A DNA stretch of 64,000 bases from Berberis thunbergii (taxonomy: Eukaryota > Streptophyta > Magnoliopsida > Ranunculales > Berberidaceae). The position numbers and the translations under genes were made by a program. Numbering within the stretch: position 1 is the first letter of the stretch; each line of letters starts with the position of its first letter. The DNA is taken from assembly GCA_003290165.1 (NCBI GenBank), contig QNQO01000198.1:1116001-1180000 (forward strand), written 5' to 3'. The notes under the pieces were generated by a model that did not search any database, had not been told where the DNA came from, and worked only from the letters and a program-made list of their open reading frames with translations. Shown here one piece after another: positions 35,732 to 46,994 of the stretch.

Positions 35732-36882
35732 GTAAGCCAACAACCTTGCTCCCAACTCCCAATTGTCAAGGCCACCTCTAGGCAAAATAGGCTAATGCGC
35801 AAGCCCCATCTTCTAGTAACAGTGTGGGCCTCAGACGTTGTTGCTCCGTGGTCAATTTGAAGGGAAGGCTGAAGTTCGACGCAGAGCTACTAGCCTGAAA
35901 TTAGACCTTCGACTTATATACATGTGAAGTTGAGAGAACAAGATATACTTCAATTATGTTTCAACGATAAATTTTTAGCTTCTTGCAATTTTATCTACTT
36001 AGCAACTTTTGCTCATTGGGTCATTGTCCAATAAGTAATGACATGTGACTTCTCATGCTTACATTGGGAGTGTTAATTTTAAATAAAAGAAAATTCAAGT
36101 AGAAAAGTACAATGACTAATGGTAGCTACTGCATGATCTTACTGAACAATGCCCCAACGAGCACAAATATTTTCAGTTTTCGACCTTATAATAGAGCAAT
36201 ATTGTGATCCACTTGGGATGCTAGTGTTCCTTCAATTTAGTCTACTCATGCCTATTTTTGTATTGTATGTTTACCATTCTTGTACAATGTTTGTAATTAG
36301 ATTTATGTAATCATTGGAGTGATAGTTCTTGCATAATGTTTATCTTTAAGTATTTTTTTATCAAACATAAATTAATGGTTTTCATACAATTATAACTATG
36401 TCTATTATATTTATGCACGTTTCATAGCTTTGTTTTTGTTTTTATTTTTTTAATTTGTTTTCTTTGTTTTAGAAAGGCATTGTACACTCCTTTATCTAAC
36501 ATTGCACACTCCTTTGAATGCACACAATTCAAATAAAAAAATTGTATATTGGCTTTCTTTTTTTGTTTAAGATCATAAGTATCCACTATAGATTTTTGAG
36601 AAAAAATATTGAAGGACTGTTATTTATAGGCAACGACTACTTCACACTACTAAAAATGCTTTCTCAAACAACCAATTTTCTTTGTCATACTACCACTTTT
36701 TCCCACACCACCTATATAAATAAAGAAACAACATTTTCTCTTCCCCATTCAAATCGAAACTCAAATCTCTCTTCCCCTCCCCTATTCAAATCTTTCCTCT
36801 CCTTCAAAATCGAAACCCTTAAAAATCAAACCCCAAATTGCAACCTTCCAAATTTTTTTCAGAAAAACAAAGTAATCTCTCG
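35732..36882. other. Intergenic DNA, nothing recognised
   Basis: AT-rich. One open frame (36518-36979, 153 codons) lacks recognisable motifs and looks like chance Phe/Leu-rich sequence from T-rich DNA. Confidence 0.45.
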
Positions 36883-36927
36883 CCTGGAACAATGCAAGGT
36901 TTTTGTAAAAACTCGCATTGTTCTAGG
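36883..36927. repeat. Hairpin-forming inverted repeat
   Basis: CCTGGAACAATGC (36883-36895) and GCATTGTTCTAGG (36915-36927) pair with one mismatch around a 19-nt loop. It lies just before a tandem array. Role unknown; it could be one end of a small transposon. Confidence 0.5.
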
Positions 36928-36959
36928 CAAACATGAAATTTTCAAGCAAAATTTTTCGA

Positions 36960-37440
36960 ACAAATTTGCGATACTTTAGTAAAAATGACCATAATTTGCT
37001 CATTTCAAAACATTTTCAAGTGATTCAATTTGTGTTTATTAGATAACTCAGAGTAATACAACTTTTGTGTTTTGATCAACTTAATAATTGGTCTCGATCG
37101 AGCACATAAGACAAAATTCAGGGACATTATCCCGTTTTCATTGCGAGACAGATTTGTGCGACTTTAGTAAAATGACCACAACTTGCTCATTTCAAAACAT
37201 TTTCAAGTGATTTAAGTTGTGCTTATTAGATAACTCAGAGTACTACAATTTTAATGTTTTGATCAACTTGAGAATCGTTCTTGGTCCAGCACAAAAGTTG
37301 ACCGAAATTAAGAAACACTATCCCATTTTCATTGCGAGACAAATTTATACGACTTTAGTAAAATGACCATAACTTGCTTATTTCAAAACATTTTCAAGTA
37401 ATTCAAGTTGTATTTATTAGATAACTCAGAGTACTTCAAA
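36960..37440 (+). repeat. Tandem repeat, about 190-bp unit, 2.5 copies
   Basis: ACTTTAGTAAAA followed by TGACCATAA or a variant starts at 36973, 37161 and 37352. Each unit also has TTTCAAAACATTTTCAAGT and TTAGATAACTCAGAGTA. The unit length is satellite-like. The copies are well conserved in these blocks but diverged in the linker. Confidence 0.8.
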
Positions 37441-37449
37441 ACTTTTTTA

Positions 37450-38510
37450 AGTTACTGTTTTTTTCAAAGACTATTTTTTGATGGTGTAAGGGAAAAAAAA
37501 CTCAGTGGTGGTTTGAGAAAGCGCTTTTGGTGGCGTGGAGTAGTTGTTGCTTTATTTATACTTGATTGGAATTTATACAAACATTTGTAGTCGGAAAGAA
37601 TTCATCTTCAGTACCGGCTCATCCCTGTCTCATTTTGACATGCATAGTATACCATTAGTTGCGTTCATGGCCATACACTCACTCTTATTAAATTCTCTCA
37701 GACGACTCACCAACCCTCTTTTGGAACAGAAAACAAGCCGCCTTGCCTCCTCAAAGATACCATTTTCATCGAGCGTTTCAACAAGACATTCAACCCCAAG
37801 TTGTTGAACAATCATCTGAAAAAGTAGAAGAGGATCTGAGGAGTAGAACCTCCGGACTCAAGTTTCCAAAGTGAAACGCCACCGTCGCATTGCACATATG
37901 GGTTGCCAAAGGTAACAAGCTCACCTTCGGAACCTTGTTAAACAACTCACACCGCTACAAACACGCTCTCGAGGTTAGAGGTTTTTCTTGTTTCATGAAA
38001 ATTTCTTGTTTATTCAACTAATTTTTGCATTTCCCCATTTCGAATTAGCATATAATATTCTAGTGAATTATTTACTTTATTTTTGTTAACTTAGAAGAAA
38101 AACCCTTTTATTAGTTTCTACTAGTAATGAAAAATGGAAAAAAAAATAAAATACAAATGGATGGAATCTTGATTTCTTTGCTTGGAGAAACAAGTTCTGC
38201 TTTGCCTGCAACTACTTCTGTGCGGATCCAATTTCCATGCTACAAGCAAACGCGAGCTACTTTGGATTACACAAACTCTCTTCCATAACTTTGCTCGTCT
38301 CATGGATTTTCGGAAAAACATGATATCAAAGTACCCAAATGTTTCATGGAGAGATGAAGATGGAGAGTTATTTATTTTATGGTCCATGGAGCAAGTCTAG
38401 CCGGCTTGGTTTGCTTGGTCAGCTTATTTACATATTTTGTCCCTCCTCTTTAAACACAACCACAAACACTTTACAGAGAATAACTAATTCAGGTTGTCAT
38501 TCAAGCGGTT
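37450..38510. other. Unrecognised region with short open frames
   Basis: Open frames at 37544-37807 and 38182-38400 on plus have no recognised motif. Composition between 37600 and 38000 is less AT-rich than the surroundings, so a captured or decayed gene piece is possible, but I cannot name one. Confidence 0.3.
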
Positions 38511-38516
38511 ATTGAA

Positions 38517-39060
38517 GTGATTAACATGACCAAATTGCAGGGCAACAAGGAAAACGACAAGGCAACTTGCCTCGAGTGGGGTGTGAGGCTCCAGCAAGAG
38601 GATTCAACATTCAATTGTGCAAATGTGATAAGCCAAAGACACGTTGGTGGGCTCCGAATAGTGATGGTGCTCTTAATGCTAATAGGAAGGAAAGGGTATG
38701 GTGGTATAATTACAGACAACTCAGGTCAGGTCAAAGTAATATACTGTGCCGGTGCTATATATGTTGCATAATTAATATTATCCAATTGGAGCTCATGGGA
38801 GTTCTTCAAGGCATGACAGTTGCTGCAGCCAATAACTTCAACATTCTTTGGGTTTAATCCAACTTAGAAACAACCATTAACATTCTTAATGGACATGTGC
38901 AAGCTCCATGGGAATGCTAGATTGCTAGGAGATGTAGGATGCTGTTAGAGCTCTTCAAGTTGAGTTCTGTGACATCAAGTACCCCCAATCAGCAGACCTT
39001 CTAGCTAAACAGGGAAGAAACACGGTAGACGTTTCTGTTCCTCATTACGCCAGATGTTAA
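38517..39060 (+). pseudogene. RNase H-like domain fragment (retroelement type)
   Basis: Across two or three frames the plus strand gives KPKTRWWAPNSDGALN, GYGGIITDNSGQVKVIYCAGA, IIQLELMGVLQGMTVAA, ETTINILNGHVQAPWE and LLAKQGRNTVDV. This is the order of the plant RVT_3 RNase H-like domain (N-terminal DGA, GGIIRD, ELxAVxxGL, later LAKxG). Such domains end many plant LINE ORF2 proteins and also occur as free genes. Frameshifts and a stop make it a relic. Confidence 0.7.
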
Positions 39061-39950
39061 CAAAGCTCATAGAGCAAGATGCCACTGGAGCTTGGTTCAT
39101 TACACACTTAAGGAATTTTTTGCTTTGCTTATGTGGATTTTGGTGGCTGTGTATTCTTTGGTTTGAGCACTTTGTTAATGCCCTTTTGTAGTTTGTTTCC
39201 TTGTGGGTGTGGGTATGTCTCCCCTTGTTTCCTTTTCCTTTACAAATATATGGCTGGGGGAGGATTATGTTAGTCAGAGAGAAATTGCCCATAACAATCA
39301 CGATGAAGTTTCCATTATACCCATCCCTGCCAACTTCGACAGTGCCTTTCGATTTTTTTTTAATATTCTTTTTTATAAACATCTAATATGTTTTTTATGA
39401 AATTAGTAGCATTAGAAAGATATGTCAAAACTTTACATGTTTTATATCATTATTCCAATATTACCCTTCAATGCTTACCATTTGTCATTTCTTACTTATG
39501 TATCAACTATCAACTACAATTCGCTTACATCCACAGCTCAATATTGAAAATTACGTATTAACCTGTGATAATTTTTCTCATAACAATCCAAAATGATCTT
39601 CATATTGTTTTGATTTTTTTAATTTGTTTATTCCCATTGCATACCCTAGAATATTACAAAAAAATATATATTTAACTTTTTCTTGTTGTGTATCAAATAG
39701 ACAAACATAAAAATTAATTTTAGAGTATACAATTTTATTGGAAATAGCAAACACTAGAAAATTATTTTCCGCTTCTTTATTATCAGGATGCTATCAATTA
39801 GACCTTTAATGTATTTGGTAATAATGACCTTGGTTCAAATTCAACAATAGGGTAGCATGCCTAGGGTGAGAGGTGAGGTGGGGGTCAGGGAGTTAGCACG
39901 GGGTTGTGGCTTGGTGTCTTTCCTTGATTCTTTCTATTCCTTTTGGGCAT
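39061..39950. other. Intergenic DNA, nothing recognised
   Basis: T-rich and A-rich stretches. No gene. Confidence 0.45.
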
Positions 39951-39959
39951 TAATTCTAG

Positions 39960-40320
39960 ATCGAAGGAAATTGTGAGTCCGATTATTGGATCGCTTCAGA
40001 AAATACTTCAATTTGGAAGTTTCAACTCTTTTTCAATTAAAGTGCATTATCCAACATTTACTATACTACCTCTCTCAATTTCATTTACCTTCAAGAAGAT
40101 GGAGGTTGGAATTTCTTGGGAAGGGAACTAATCCAAAGGTTTCCGTGGATAAAGTGGGAATTGTTTGAATGTCTAAAGAGTTTGGGGGTTCGAGCATCCA
40201 TGAGACGAGTGAAACTCTCTTTAGGAAGTGGGAAGTGGCTTTGGCCTTATATAGAACATCATTGTATTTGGAGGACTAGCTTCTTTTGCCAAGAGAAAGG
40301 AGAAAATTATATATGAGGGA
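39960..40320 (+). pseudogene. L1 LINE ORF2, C-terminal part (upstream piece)
   Basis: Mixed frames give KKMEVGISWEG, WIKWELFECLKSLG, VRASMRRVKLSLGSGKWLWPYIEHHCIWRT, matching the plant L1 segment after the reverse transcriptase (FLWGG, WxKVCxPKxxGGLGIR, NxALLGKWLWRY). Frameshifts are present. The protein match is lost beyond 40320 and resumes at about 41540. Confidence 0.68.
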
Positions 40321-40387
40321 TTTTTTATGGCATAATACTCTTCATAAACAAGCTTTCCATCTAACTTCTTGGGAAAATTCTAGGGGT

Positions 40388-40536
40388 CGAGGGAAAGGGA
40401 GCGAGGGATGGGTGGAAGCCACCCATCTGCCTCGAGATGAGTGCCATCGCGCATTTTAAATTTGATGTGCTTATCTCGAGTCAGATGGGTGGTTACCACC
40501 CATCCCTCGCCTCTTTACCTCGCTCTCTCCCTCGCA
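40388..40536. mobile_element. Foldback/MITE-like palindrome
   Basis: The left arm (GAGGGAAAGGGAGCGAGG, GATGGGTGG, CCACCCATCTG, CTCGAGAT) is mirrored by the right arm (ATCTCGAGTCAGATGGGTGG, CCACCCATCCCTCGC, CCTCGCTCTCTCCCTCGC). The loop is about 40 nt. The right arm has about 12 extra bases. It sits inside the broken L1 ORF2 region. No clear target duplication. Confidence 0.7.
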
Positions 40537-40569
40537 CTGTAGCAAAGCTCAACTTCTTGAGGCAAGGTG

Positions 40570-41530
40570 TGCATTCCCTAGTACAAGGCTATGTTGCCTA
40601 GGGTGCTAGGCGAGGCAAGGCGATAGGCCTGTCTTGGGCGCCCAACTATCCTAGGTGCCATGCAACCTATTTTTATATATATATTTTTAATGTATCTTGC
40701 ATATATCTGTATATATTTGTATTATGCTATTATTCACCATTTTTAACAAGTTTGATTAATTTCACATAAATTGACTAAAAACCTGGGTAATTTACTAGGA
40801 GAGCAATCGGCAATTACTTGCCGAATACTCGATAACGACCCCGTGAGCGTGTTTAAAAAAGGGGCTCGGTCCCATTTACTCAGTTTGCATTACTTGCCAA
40901 ATAATAAAAAGCTTGCCGAAGTAATCGGTTTAACAGTTCGGTTGGGTCTTTTGAAAAAATAGTTTTTATTTTTTTTCACCTTATTTCCCCTTAGGTTGTG
41001 TTATATTTGAGATACTTGTAGTATATTTTAACAAGCATAACTTTATTTTGACAATGGTGATGTTCATTTATATTATGATAGTTATTTAAATATTGAATTC
41101 TTTGAGCCAATTAAGCTTTCTTAGGTGTAGATATATAAAAATTCTTATTGGAATTGATCGTGTGAGTTTTGTCATTACTCCCCAAATATTCGGTAAACTC
41201 GCTCCTCGACTGAGTAGCGTGTAAACTACCTAGCTAAAATCATGAAATTCAAAGAACAACAATCATAATCCAACATCAAAACACAACAAACTAACAATCA
41301 CAATCCAAAGTTACAATAAAAGGAGGTCTAGGTCATTTGACCTTGACTTAGAAAAAATTCATTTGACTTTGACTTTAAAAAGAATTATAGTTTCAAGCGG
41401 TAGCATCACCTAGATCACGTAGGCTGCTGTCGAGACCACATCAAAAGCCCTTCGCCTTGCAAAAGCGAGGCTATGCTGGTCCTGGACGCCTGCCTAGTGC
41501 GCCTAGGCGCACCTAAGCGTTGGTCGAGAC
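40570..41530. mobile_element. Possible hAT-like non-autonomous element with GCCTAGGCG-rich ends
   Basis: The ends are rich in GCCTAGG/AGGCG words (40590-40650; 41455-41525 with GCGCCTAGGCGC) while the middle is AT-rich, as in the better-defined element at 61307-61965. It lies where the L1 frame is interrupted. I could not fix termini or a duplication. Confidence 0.4.
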
Positions 41531-41539
41531 TGCATAGAT

Positions 41540-42850
41540 ACTAGGGTGGATTGGGAATCAGGAAATTGAGAATCTTTAGTGAAGCTTTGCAAACTAAGTG
41601 GATTTGGAGTTTTTCAAAGAAAAGAAAACCTTTTGGAGGACCATAATAGCTAATAAGTAAAGAGACAATCATGATCTCTGGGCTCACAAGTCACAGAACC
41701 AAGAATTTGTCTCATAGCTGTAATTTATGGAAGAGAATTCAGGGCCTGAACCAGAATCTCCAATATAACATCATTCACAAACTTGGCACAGAAGAAACAA
41801 TCAACTTTTGGAATGGCAAATGTTCTGCAGGAATTAGGATTAGGGACTGTTTCCAAGCACGTTCCAGATCTGCACAACAAACAAGGCAAAGTGGTGGATA
41901 TCTAGGGTACCAATGACGACTCTCAGGGATGGAATTTCAGCTTCAAAATAAGCTTCAGTGAGTGGGAAACGACTGAGCTAGGCAATCTGTTATCATTGGT
42001 CCAAGATAAGGTGCCTTGTGATGGCCATAGGGATGACGCTATTCTTTGGGAAGGAAAGGCTTATGGTTTCTCTGTTAAGAGAATGTTTGAGATCCTTAAT
42101 GTAGGTGCAACAACTACTCATGAGAACAACTTCATTTTTGAGACCAAAAATAGGATATGGATTAAACATTGCCTCCCAGGGCTCAACGAATATTTGAGAT
42201 CCTTAATGAAGGTGCAGCACCTACTCATGGAAACAACTAGATTTCTGAGAACCAAAATAGGATATGAATTAAACATTGCCCCCCAAAGCTAAACTTTTTT
42301 TTATGGACAGCCACCCAAAAGATCTAACAATTGATAACCTGAAGAAAGGGGAAATCCAAACTCCCAACCCAATCCGTGTGTTTTGTGTAAGGAGAATGAG
42401 ACGGCGGAGCACCTCCTTATTAGCTACAACAATGATAAAGCAGTGTGGCAAAGCTTCCTTAATGAGTTCAGGCTATCTATTCCTCCCCAAGATTCAATCC
42501 AAGAATAGTTGATTGGGGGGAAAACTTCCAACCTCTTTACTTTGCGGAAATGGATTTGGAAAAGAGGACTTTACTTTAATACTATGGCCTTATGGAAGAA
42601 TAGGAACTGAAAATTCATTGATGGAAGGAAGGAGCTGGCTCCACATGACTGTCTCATATCCATCAAGGAGGATGTGTGGCAGTGAGGCACAACACACAGA
42701 GCAATACAACAGATAACCTCTGAAAACTTTATGTTTTGCTGGAGCAGTTGGCTTAATGTTTAGCGTTCTGCTCATTTTATGTTTTTGCTGTTAGATTATG
42801 TGATGCGAGCAGCTCACTCACCCTTGTAATCTTGACTTTTCTCAATATTT
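41540..42850 (+). pseudogene. L1 LINE ORF2, zf-RVT region and 3' end
   Basis: Across frames: GLFPSTFQICTTNKAKW, WNFSFKISFSEWETTELGNLLSLVQD, ILWEGKAYGFSVKRMFEIL, then IQTPN followed by CVLCKENETAEHLL, the zinc-binding zf-RVT motif, and WIWKRGLYFNTMALWKNRN-stop-KFIDG. This is the usual C-terminal order of plant L1 ORF2. Several stops and frameshifts are present, plus a 105-bp internal tandem duplication. It probably belongs with 39960-40320. Confidence 0.75.
42082..42291 (+). repeat. Tandem duplication of about 105 bp within the LINE
   Basis: The segment 42082-42188 (TTTGAGATCCTTAATG, GGTGCA, ACTACTCATG, ATTAAACATTGCC) is repeated at 42189-42291 with about 15 differences. The second copy interrupts the zf-RVT reading frame. 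Confidence 0.75.
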
Positions 42851-42859
42851 TCTAGTGTG

Positions 42860-43269
42860 TATCTAACTTAATAAATTTTATGTTTTATTGTGACCCATTG
42901 TTGAAGATATGGGTATGACTCTTTTTTATAGTGCTCTAGGCACGGTTCTTTTCGCTAATCATGCACCATATTTGTTCTTTCCAGGGTGAGGATGGTATTG
43001 GTGGGTGAAGCTCCTTTCTCTTCTGAGCTATGTGGCTCGTAGAATCTTCTTTCCAATCTCTTATATGTTCCATCTTTAACCATCCTTCTTTCTTCATCTC
43101 GTGAGATTGAGATGGGTGTCCTAGAGTGTGTAGCGTGGAAGCCTCAGATATGGAAAAATTAGCAGTCCTTTCGAGCTGCTTCCTTAGAATGAATGTTGTT
43201 TTTTAGTGGGTGGTTTAAGAAAGGACTTGGAAGAGAAGTCTCTTCTCCATTTCTACCAAGATTTGATTC
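42860..43269. other. Intergenic DNA, nothing recognised
   Basis: No open frame with a recognisable motif. Confidence 0.45.
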
Positions 43270-43272
43270 TTA

Positions 43273-43601
43273 GGGTGTGTTTGGTTGCATGGAATCTTAT
43301 GTCATGAAAATTCATGAGGGGACCACTACATTTTAGGCTAAATTGATATATCACTCCACATCCACCATTTGGTTTTGTGATCAATGGTGGGAATGAAAGT
43401 CCCATGAACATGGGAATCACATGCCTTGGGGGGCCAAAGAGTGAGATTCTCATATTTATGGGACTTCTATTCCCACCATTGATCACAAAATCAAATGGTG
43501 GTCAAATGGTAAATGTGGAGTGATATATCAATTTAGCCTAAAATGTAGTGGCCCCCTCATAGATTCCCATGACATAGGATTCCATGCAACCAAACACACC
43601 C
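43273..43601. mobile_element. Tourist-like MITE (PIF/Harbinger)
   Basis: 329 bp with long terminal inverted repeats starting GGGTGTGTTTGGTTGCATGG and ending CCATGCAACCAAACACACCC. It is flanked by TTA duplications (43270-43272 and 43602-43604), the PIF/Harbinger signature. The two halves pair almost throughout, including CACTCCACATCCACCATTTG against its partner. It has no coding capacity. It abuts the left end of the CACTA-like element by 14 bp. Confidence 0.9.
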
Positions 43602-43615
43602 TTAGAGCGTATATT

Positions 43616-44065
43616 TACTACAACAAATTTGTTTTAAGCGGCGTTTTCAACAGCGCCGCTAAAGCTATAAATGTGCCGGTTTAGAGCATTAACGGCATTT
43701 TCAGAAGCGCTGAGGAAGCGCCGGCAAAGGTATGTGCCGCCAAAAGATTAACAACGCTTAGTTGCAAGCGCCAGTTAAAAGTGATCAGTTGCGGCGCTTT
43801 CAAAGCGCCACCAAATCTTATATTAGCGCCGCTAAATAAATTGATATTACATTTCCTCTTAACTGGAAACGCCGTATTTATTACTTTTAATGGCGCTTTA
43901 AAAACGCCGATTATGTAAAAATCAATATTTTACAATCTTTTAATGGCGCTTTAGAAGCACCGCAAAATATGTTTTGCAACGCTTTTAAAGCGCCGGTTGT
44001 CTTGACAAATCTGTAAAAAAAAACCTACATTTTAATGGCGCTTTGGAAGCGTCGGTTATGTTAAC
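43616..44065. repeat. Left subterminal array of the CACTA-like element
   Basis: More than ten copies of a degenerate motif with core GCGCTTT or AAAGCGCCG in both orientations (e.g. TGGCGCTTTAAAAACGCCG near 43890) occur at 20-60 bp intervals. Pairs of inverted copies form short hairpins. Confidence 0.8.
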
Positions 44066-44264
44066 ATACTGGAAAAAAATATCAATAAAAATAAAAATAA
44101 AAACCTGTCATTGGGACAAAAAAAACAGACAGTAAATTTTCTAATTTCATATCATCTACTAAAATCTCCTTCAGTAACAAATAAACTCAAAGCACACTAT
44201 AATTTTCTACGGTAACAACCATATATTAAGACCTGCAACATAGGCAGTGCATCCTTATACATCC

Positions 44265-44645
44265 TTGTATTTTTCATATTCATCCATTCTATGTCTTAAA
44301 CTTTTGTCATGTTGAACAGCATCAAGTGCACCGAAAAGTTTTCCTCTTACTTCATTCCAAGCATAGTCCACGTTGGTTTGGTGATCACTCTTCAGGATAC
44401 TGCAAAAAGGGAAAACCTAACTAAACTCAGAATAAAAAGTTAACTCAACCCTACCATCAGTTCATATTTCATGCGTTAACCTTATAAAATGGTCAAGGAA
44501 AAGAACTCGAAAATGTTCATTACAGTACCCTTACCTACCAGAAGAAGTGTTTGCAGGCACAGCATCATCATCTAACATCTTTCCAGGATAAGAATACGCC
44601 TTGCCAGACGGTGCTTCAATGAGAGACGAAGTTATTCACAATGAA
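44265..44645 (-). pseudogene. Unidentified terminal exon pieces of the chimeric unit
   Basis: Two minus-strand pieces: near 44640-44540, SLIEAPSGKAYSYPGKMLDD, DAVPANTSSG; and near 44405-44265, SILKSDHQTNVDYAWNEVRG, KLFGALDAVQHDKSLRHRMD, EYEKYKDV-stop. Both look coding (acidic/basic mix, few rare codons). I do not recognise the parent. The stop could end the chimeric frame just inside the left subterminal array. Confidence 0.45.
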
Positions 44646-44765
44646 AATTGAGACAGAATTTAAGATGATACATTCGACAAAATGCGAGAACATGTGGAAT
44701 CAACTATAAAGTAAACATAAAAACATAATTCAAGACAGAATAGAATTGAAGGGTAGAATGGAAAC

Positions 44766-44915
44766 CTCTGTTTCTTCTTCAATGGACTGGGGAACTTCAG
44801 AGACCTTATCTGTTTGTGCATAGCAACCAATTATTTGCATCTTATATGCCAATGGTAACCACTTCTGTTGTTGCTCGTCAGTACCTTGCCCTTTTATTGC
44901 AGGTACAAACATACC
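44766..44915 (-). pseudogene. Acyl-CoA oxidase exon fused to an unidentified tail
   Basis: After a TAG acceptor the exon reads MFVPAIKGQGTDEQQQKWLP, LAYKMQIIGCYAQT, which is the flavin-proximal segment of plant peroxisomal acyl-CoA oxidase (ACX1-type, first step of beta-oxidation). Where the parent continues with ELGHGSN, this copy changes to DKVSEVPQSIEEETE and reaches a GTTTCC donor. The switch inside one exon marks a fusion junction. Confidence 0.88.
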
Positions 44916-45156
44916 CTAGACCATAAAATTTTTAAATTAAAAACTAATTAAAGAAAATAAACGAAAAAAGAAGTTCATCAAACTAAAACAGAAAGTAGGA
45001 ATCCAGTGCATTAATAATTACTCATATTAGAGAATATGAACGATAATATTCTTTAACATAACTTTATTTAAGATCTTAAATCCCAGAATTGTGGTCTTGA
45101 TGTAACAACTTTAAGAAACATGAATAAGAACACGCAAGTAAAAAACATGAATGTAC

Positions 45157-45454
45157 CTAAAATAGGGTACACTTTTTATTGAACTGACAGTCGACTCTTC
45201 TACTTGGGCTTGTGCAAGGTTTCTTTGGTGCCTTAGTTCTTCAATTTCCATCTCCATCTAGAAACATCGTTACATGTCAATATGTCATTGATAGAACACA
45301 ATGCACGTATCTTATATCCAAATGAAAACCTAAAAGTACATTCATGGAATACCTGCTGAATTATCTTATCTCTTTCCTTTGTTTCCCCTTCTGAACCTGA
45401 ATGGTCATAGCTAATTCTTTGTGGGATCAAGGCTGCTTTGTAATTTGTTCCCAT
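45157..45454 (-). pseudogene. KIN-7 family kinesin stalk exons
   Basis: Exon 45454-45353 (102 nt) reads MGTNYKAALIPQRISYDHSG, then SEGETKERDKIIQQ. Exon 45257-45157 (101 nt) reads MEMEIEELRHQRNLAQAQVE, then ESTVSSI. The EIEELRRQRDLAQSQV pattern is characteristic of the coiled-coil following the motor of plant KIN-7/NACK-type kinesins. The first exon is less diagnostic. The motor domain is absent. Confidence 0.65.
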
Positions 45455-45949
45455 CTGAAATGAAACAAAGAATTTCCTTAAATGAATTGCATAGAATATT
45501 GTAAGAAATGATTTCATATGGCACTCCCTGTTTCTAGCATGCATCAAATACAAATGTTTATATTTTCTATCAAGTTCATATTATACCCAAAGGTGTCCGA
45601 AATTTGTAAGTCTGAGTGAACTAAAAATAGAATTATCAGCAATGTGAATCTTGCCACTAATGGAAGTGCAACATGAGTGTAGAAACTTCAAATCCAGTGG
45701 GTGCTGGAAATTTACAAGTTCGCTCACATCACTTCATATAGAACTTTTCGAATGGGCTTGGTGCTCTTTAATGAGCATGTCATGCATAAGGAAAAATATT
45801 ATACACATGGATGTGAGTTAAGTAGCAATCATATATCTTACATTGAGGAGATAACTACCTTATCACCTATTGCATCCTGCACAAGAATTGCATCACTCGA
45901 AATGCAAAAAATATCGTGCAACAGTATTATGCAGTGGAATTAAATATCG

Positions 45950-46994
45950 TGCCGCCCTAGTTCTTCAACTGGCTTCTTCCTAGTTTTGAAGGATGGGAGG
46001 GAGTGGTGCAGTAATTTCAAGCACCTGCAATCATGACAAAGATCGCATAAGTGCATGCTCTTAGCTTGAAACTGAAAGAAAAATAGGGAACTTATTTTAA
46101 CAGAATGAAAAGGTGGTAAAAGTAAGGAAAATGGAAATTTAGATCGAACTAGTTCAGATTCAGGTGTGATTTTAAGCAGTAATTGAGCAATATATATCTT
46201 ACAATGCAATTTAACCATGTGGCAGCATGAAGATCACTCAATGGATTCATGGACCATAGATATATTTTGTTTTTCAGTTAATAGAGTTACGAAAGCAAGA
46301 ATGAAAACGAAATGACTTTTTGTGGCTACAAGTCTCCAACAAGCTACCATCAACTTAGATTCATGAAAGACTGTCAAACAAGTTGTGATGCTTACTGTAA
46401 TAATGATCATGGGCGGGGATCGATTAGCATACATGTTATCTGTCCTTGACTGACTTGCATAACAAACTTTCTGAAATGGAAAAATCCCAAGGGCGCACAA
46501 AAATTAAGCAAGTACATTTAAGCTACAACCACAGTTTGGAAATCAAGGCAATATATTTTGCCTTCCATGCTTGATTGTTGAGAACTGCTTATGCTCTAGT
46601 TTCAATTGTCATCTGACATGTGCACTTTGACCATGGGTTCTTAGTACTCTTAGGCTCAGTTTCTCACAGTGAGGATGCATCATCTTAGGGATTGATAGTT
46701 GATTAATCAAGGATTGTACTGTAGGAATAACGAATACTTTTAGCTTAGACATATTTGTGCACATCATGATGTCATACAGTCTAGTATGAGTGCTTGGGTT
46801 CTCAGGACTAGTGTTGATCAAGTTGTATGGCTAGCAAAGCTTACAACTACAACTGAGTATTTAAAACTTGGACTAAAAAATGACACTAAAGAAACTATTA
46901 CCTCATTCTTGGTTGGATGCTGAAGAATCAATTGATGAGCATGCAAGTAGTAACCAGTCTCCTGGAACAGGTTTTGCAGGCCTCTCATACCCTC
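45950..46994 (-). pseudogene. RluA-like RNA pseudouridine synthase, two exon pieces
   Basis: The piece ending at 46902 reads RPAKPVPGDW, then after a frame change YYLHAHQLILQHPTKNEV, with a GTAATA donor. The piece from 46024 (GATTGCAG acceptor) reads LEITAPLPPILQN-stop-EEAS. Joined, they match the C-terminal end of plant RluA-type pseudouridine synthases (LHAHQLxxxHPTxNExxEIxAPLP). These enzymes isomerise uridines in RNA. Catalytic parts are absent and a nonsense codon is present. Confidence 0.8.

Noticed and set aside
36518..36979. 153-codon open frame as a gene
   Set aside because: Phe/Leu/Ser-rich chance translation of T-rich DNA, no domain, runs into the tandem repeat.
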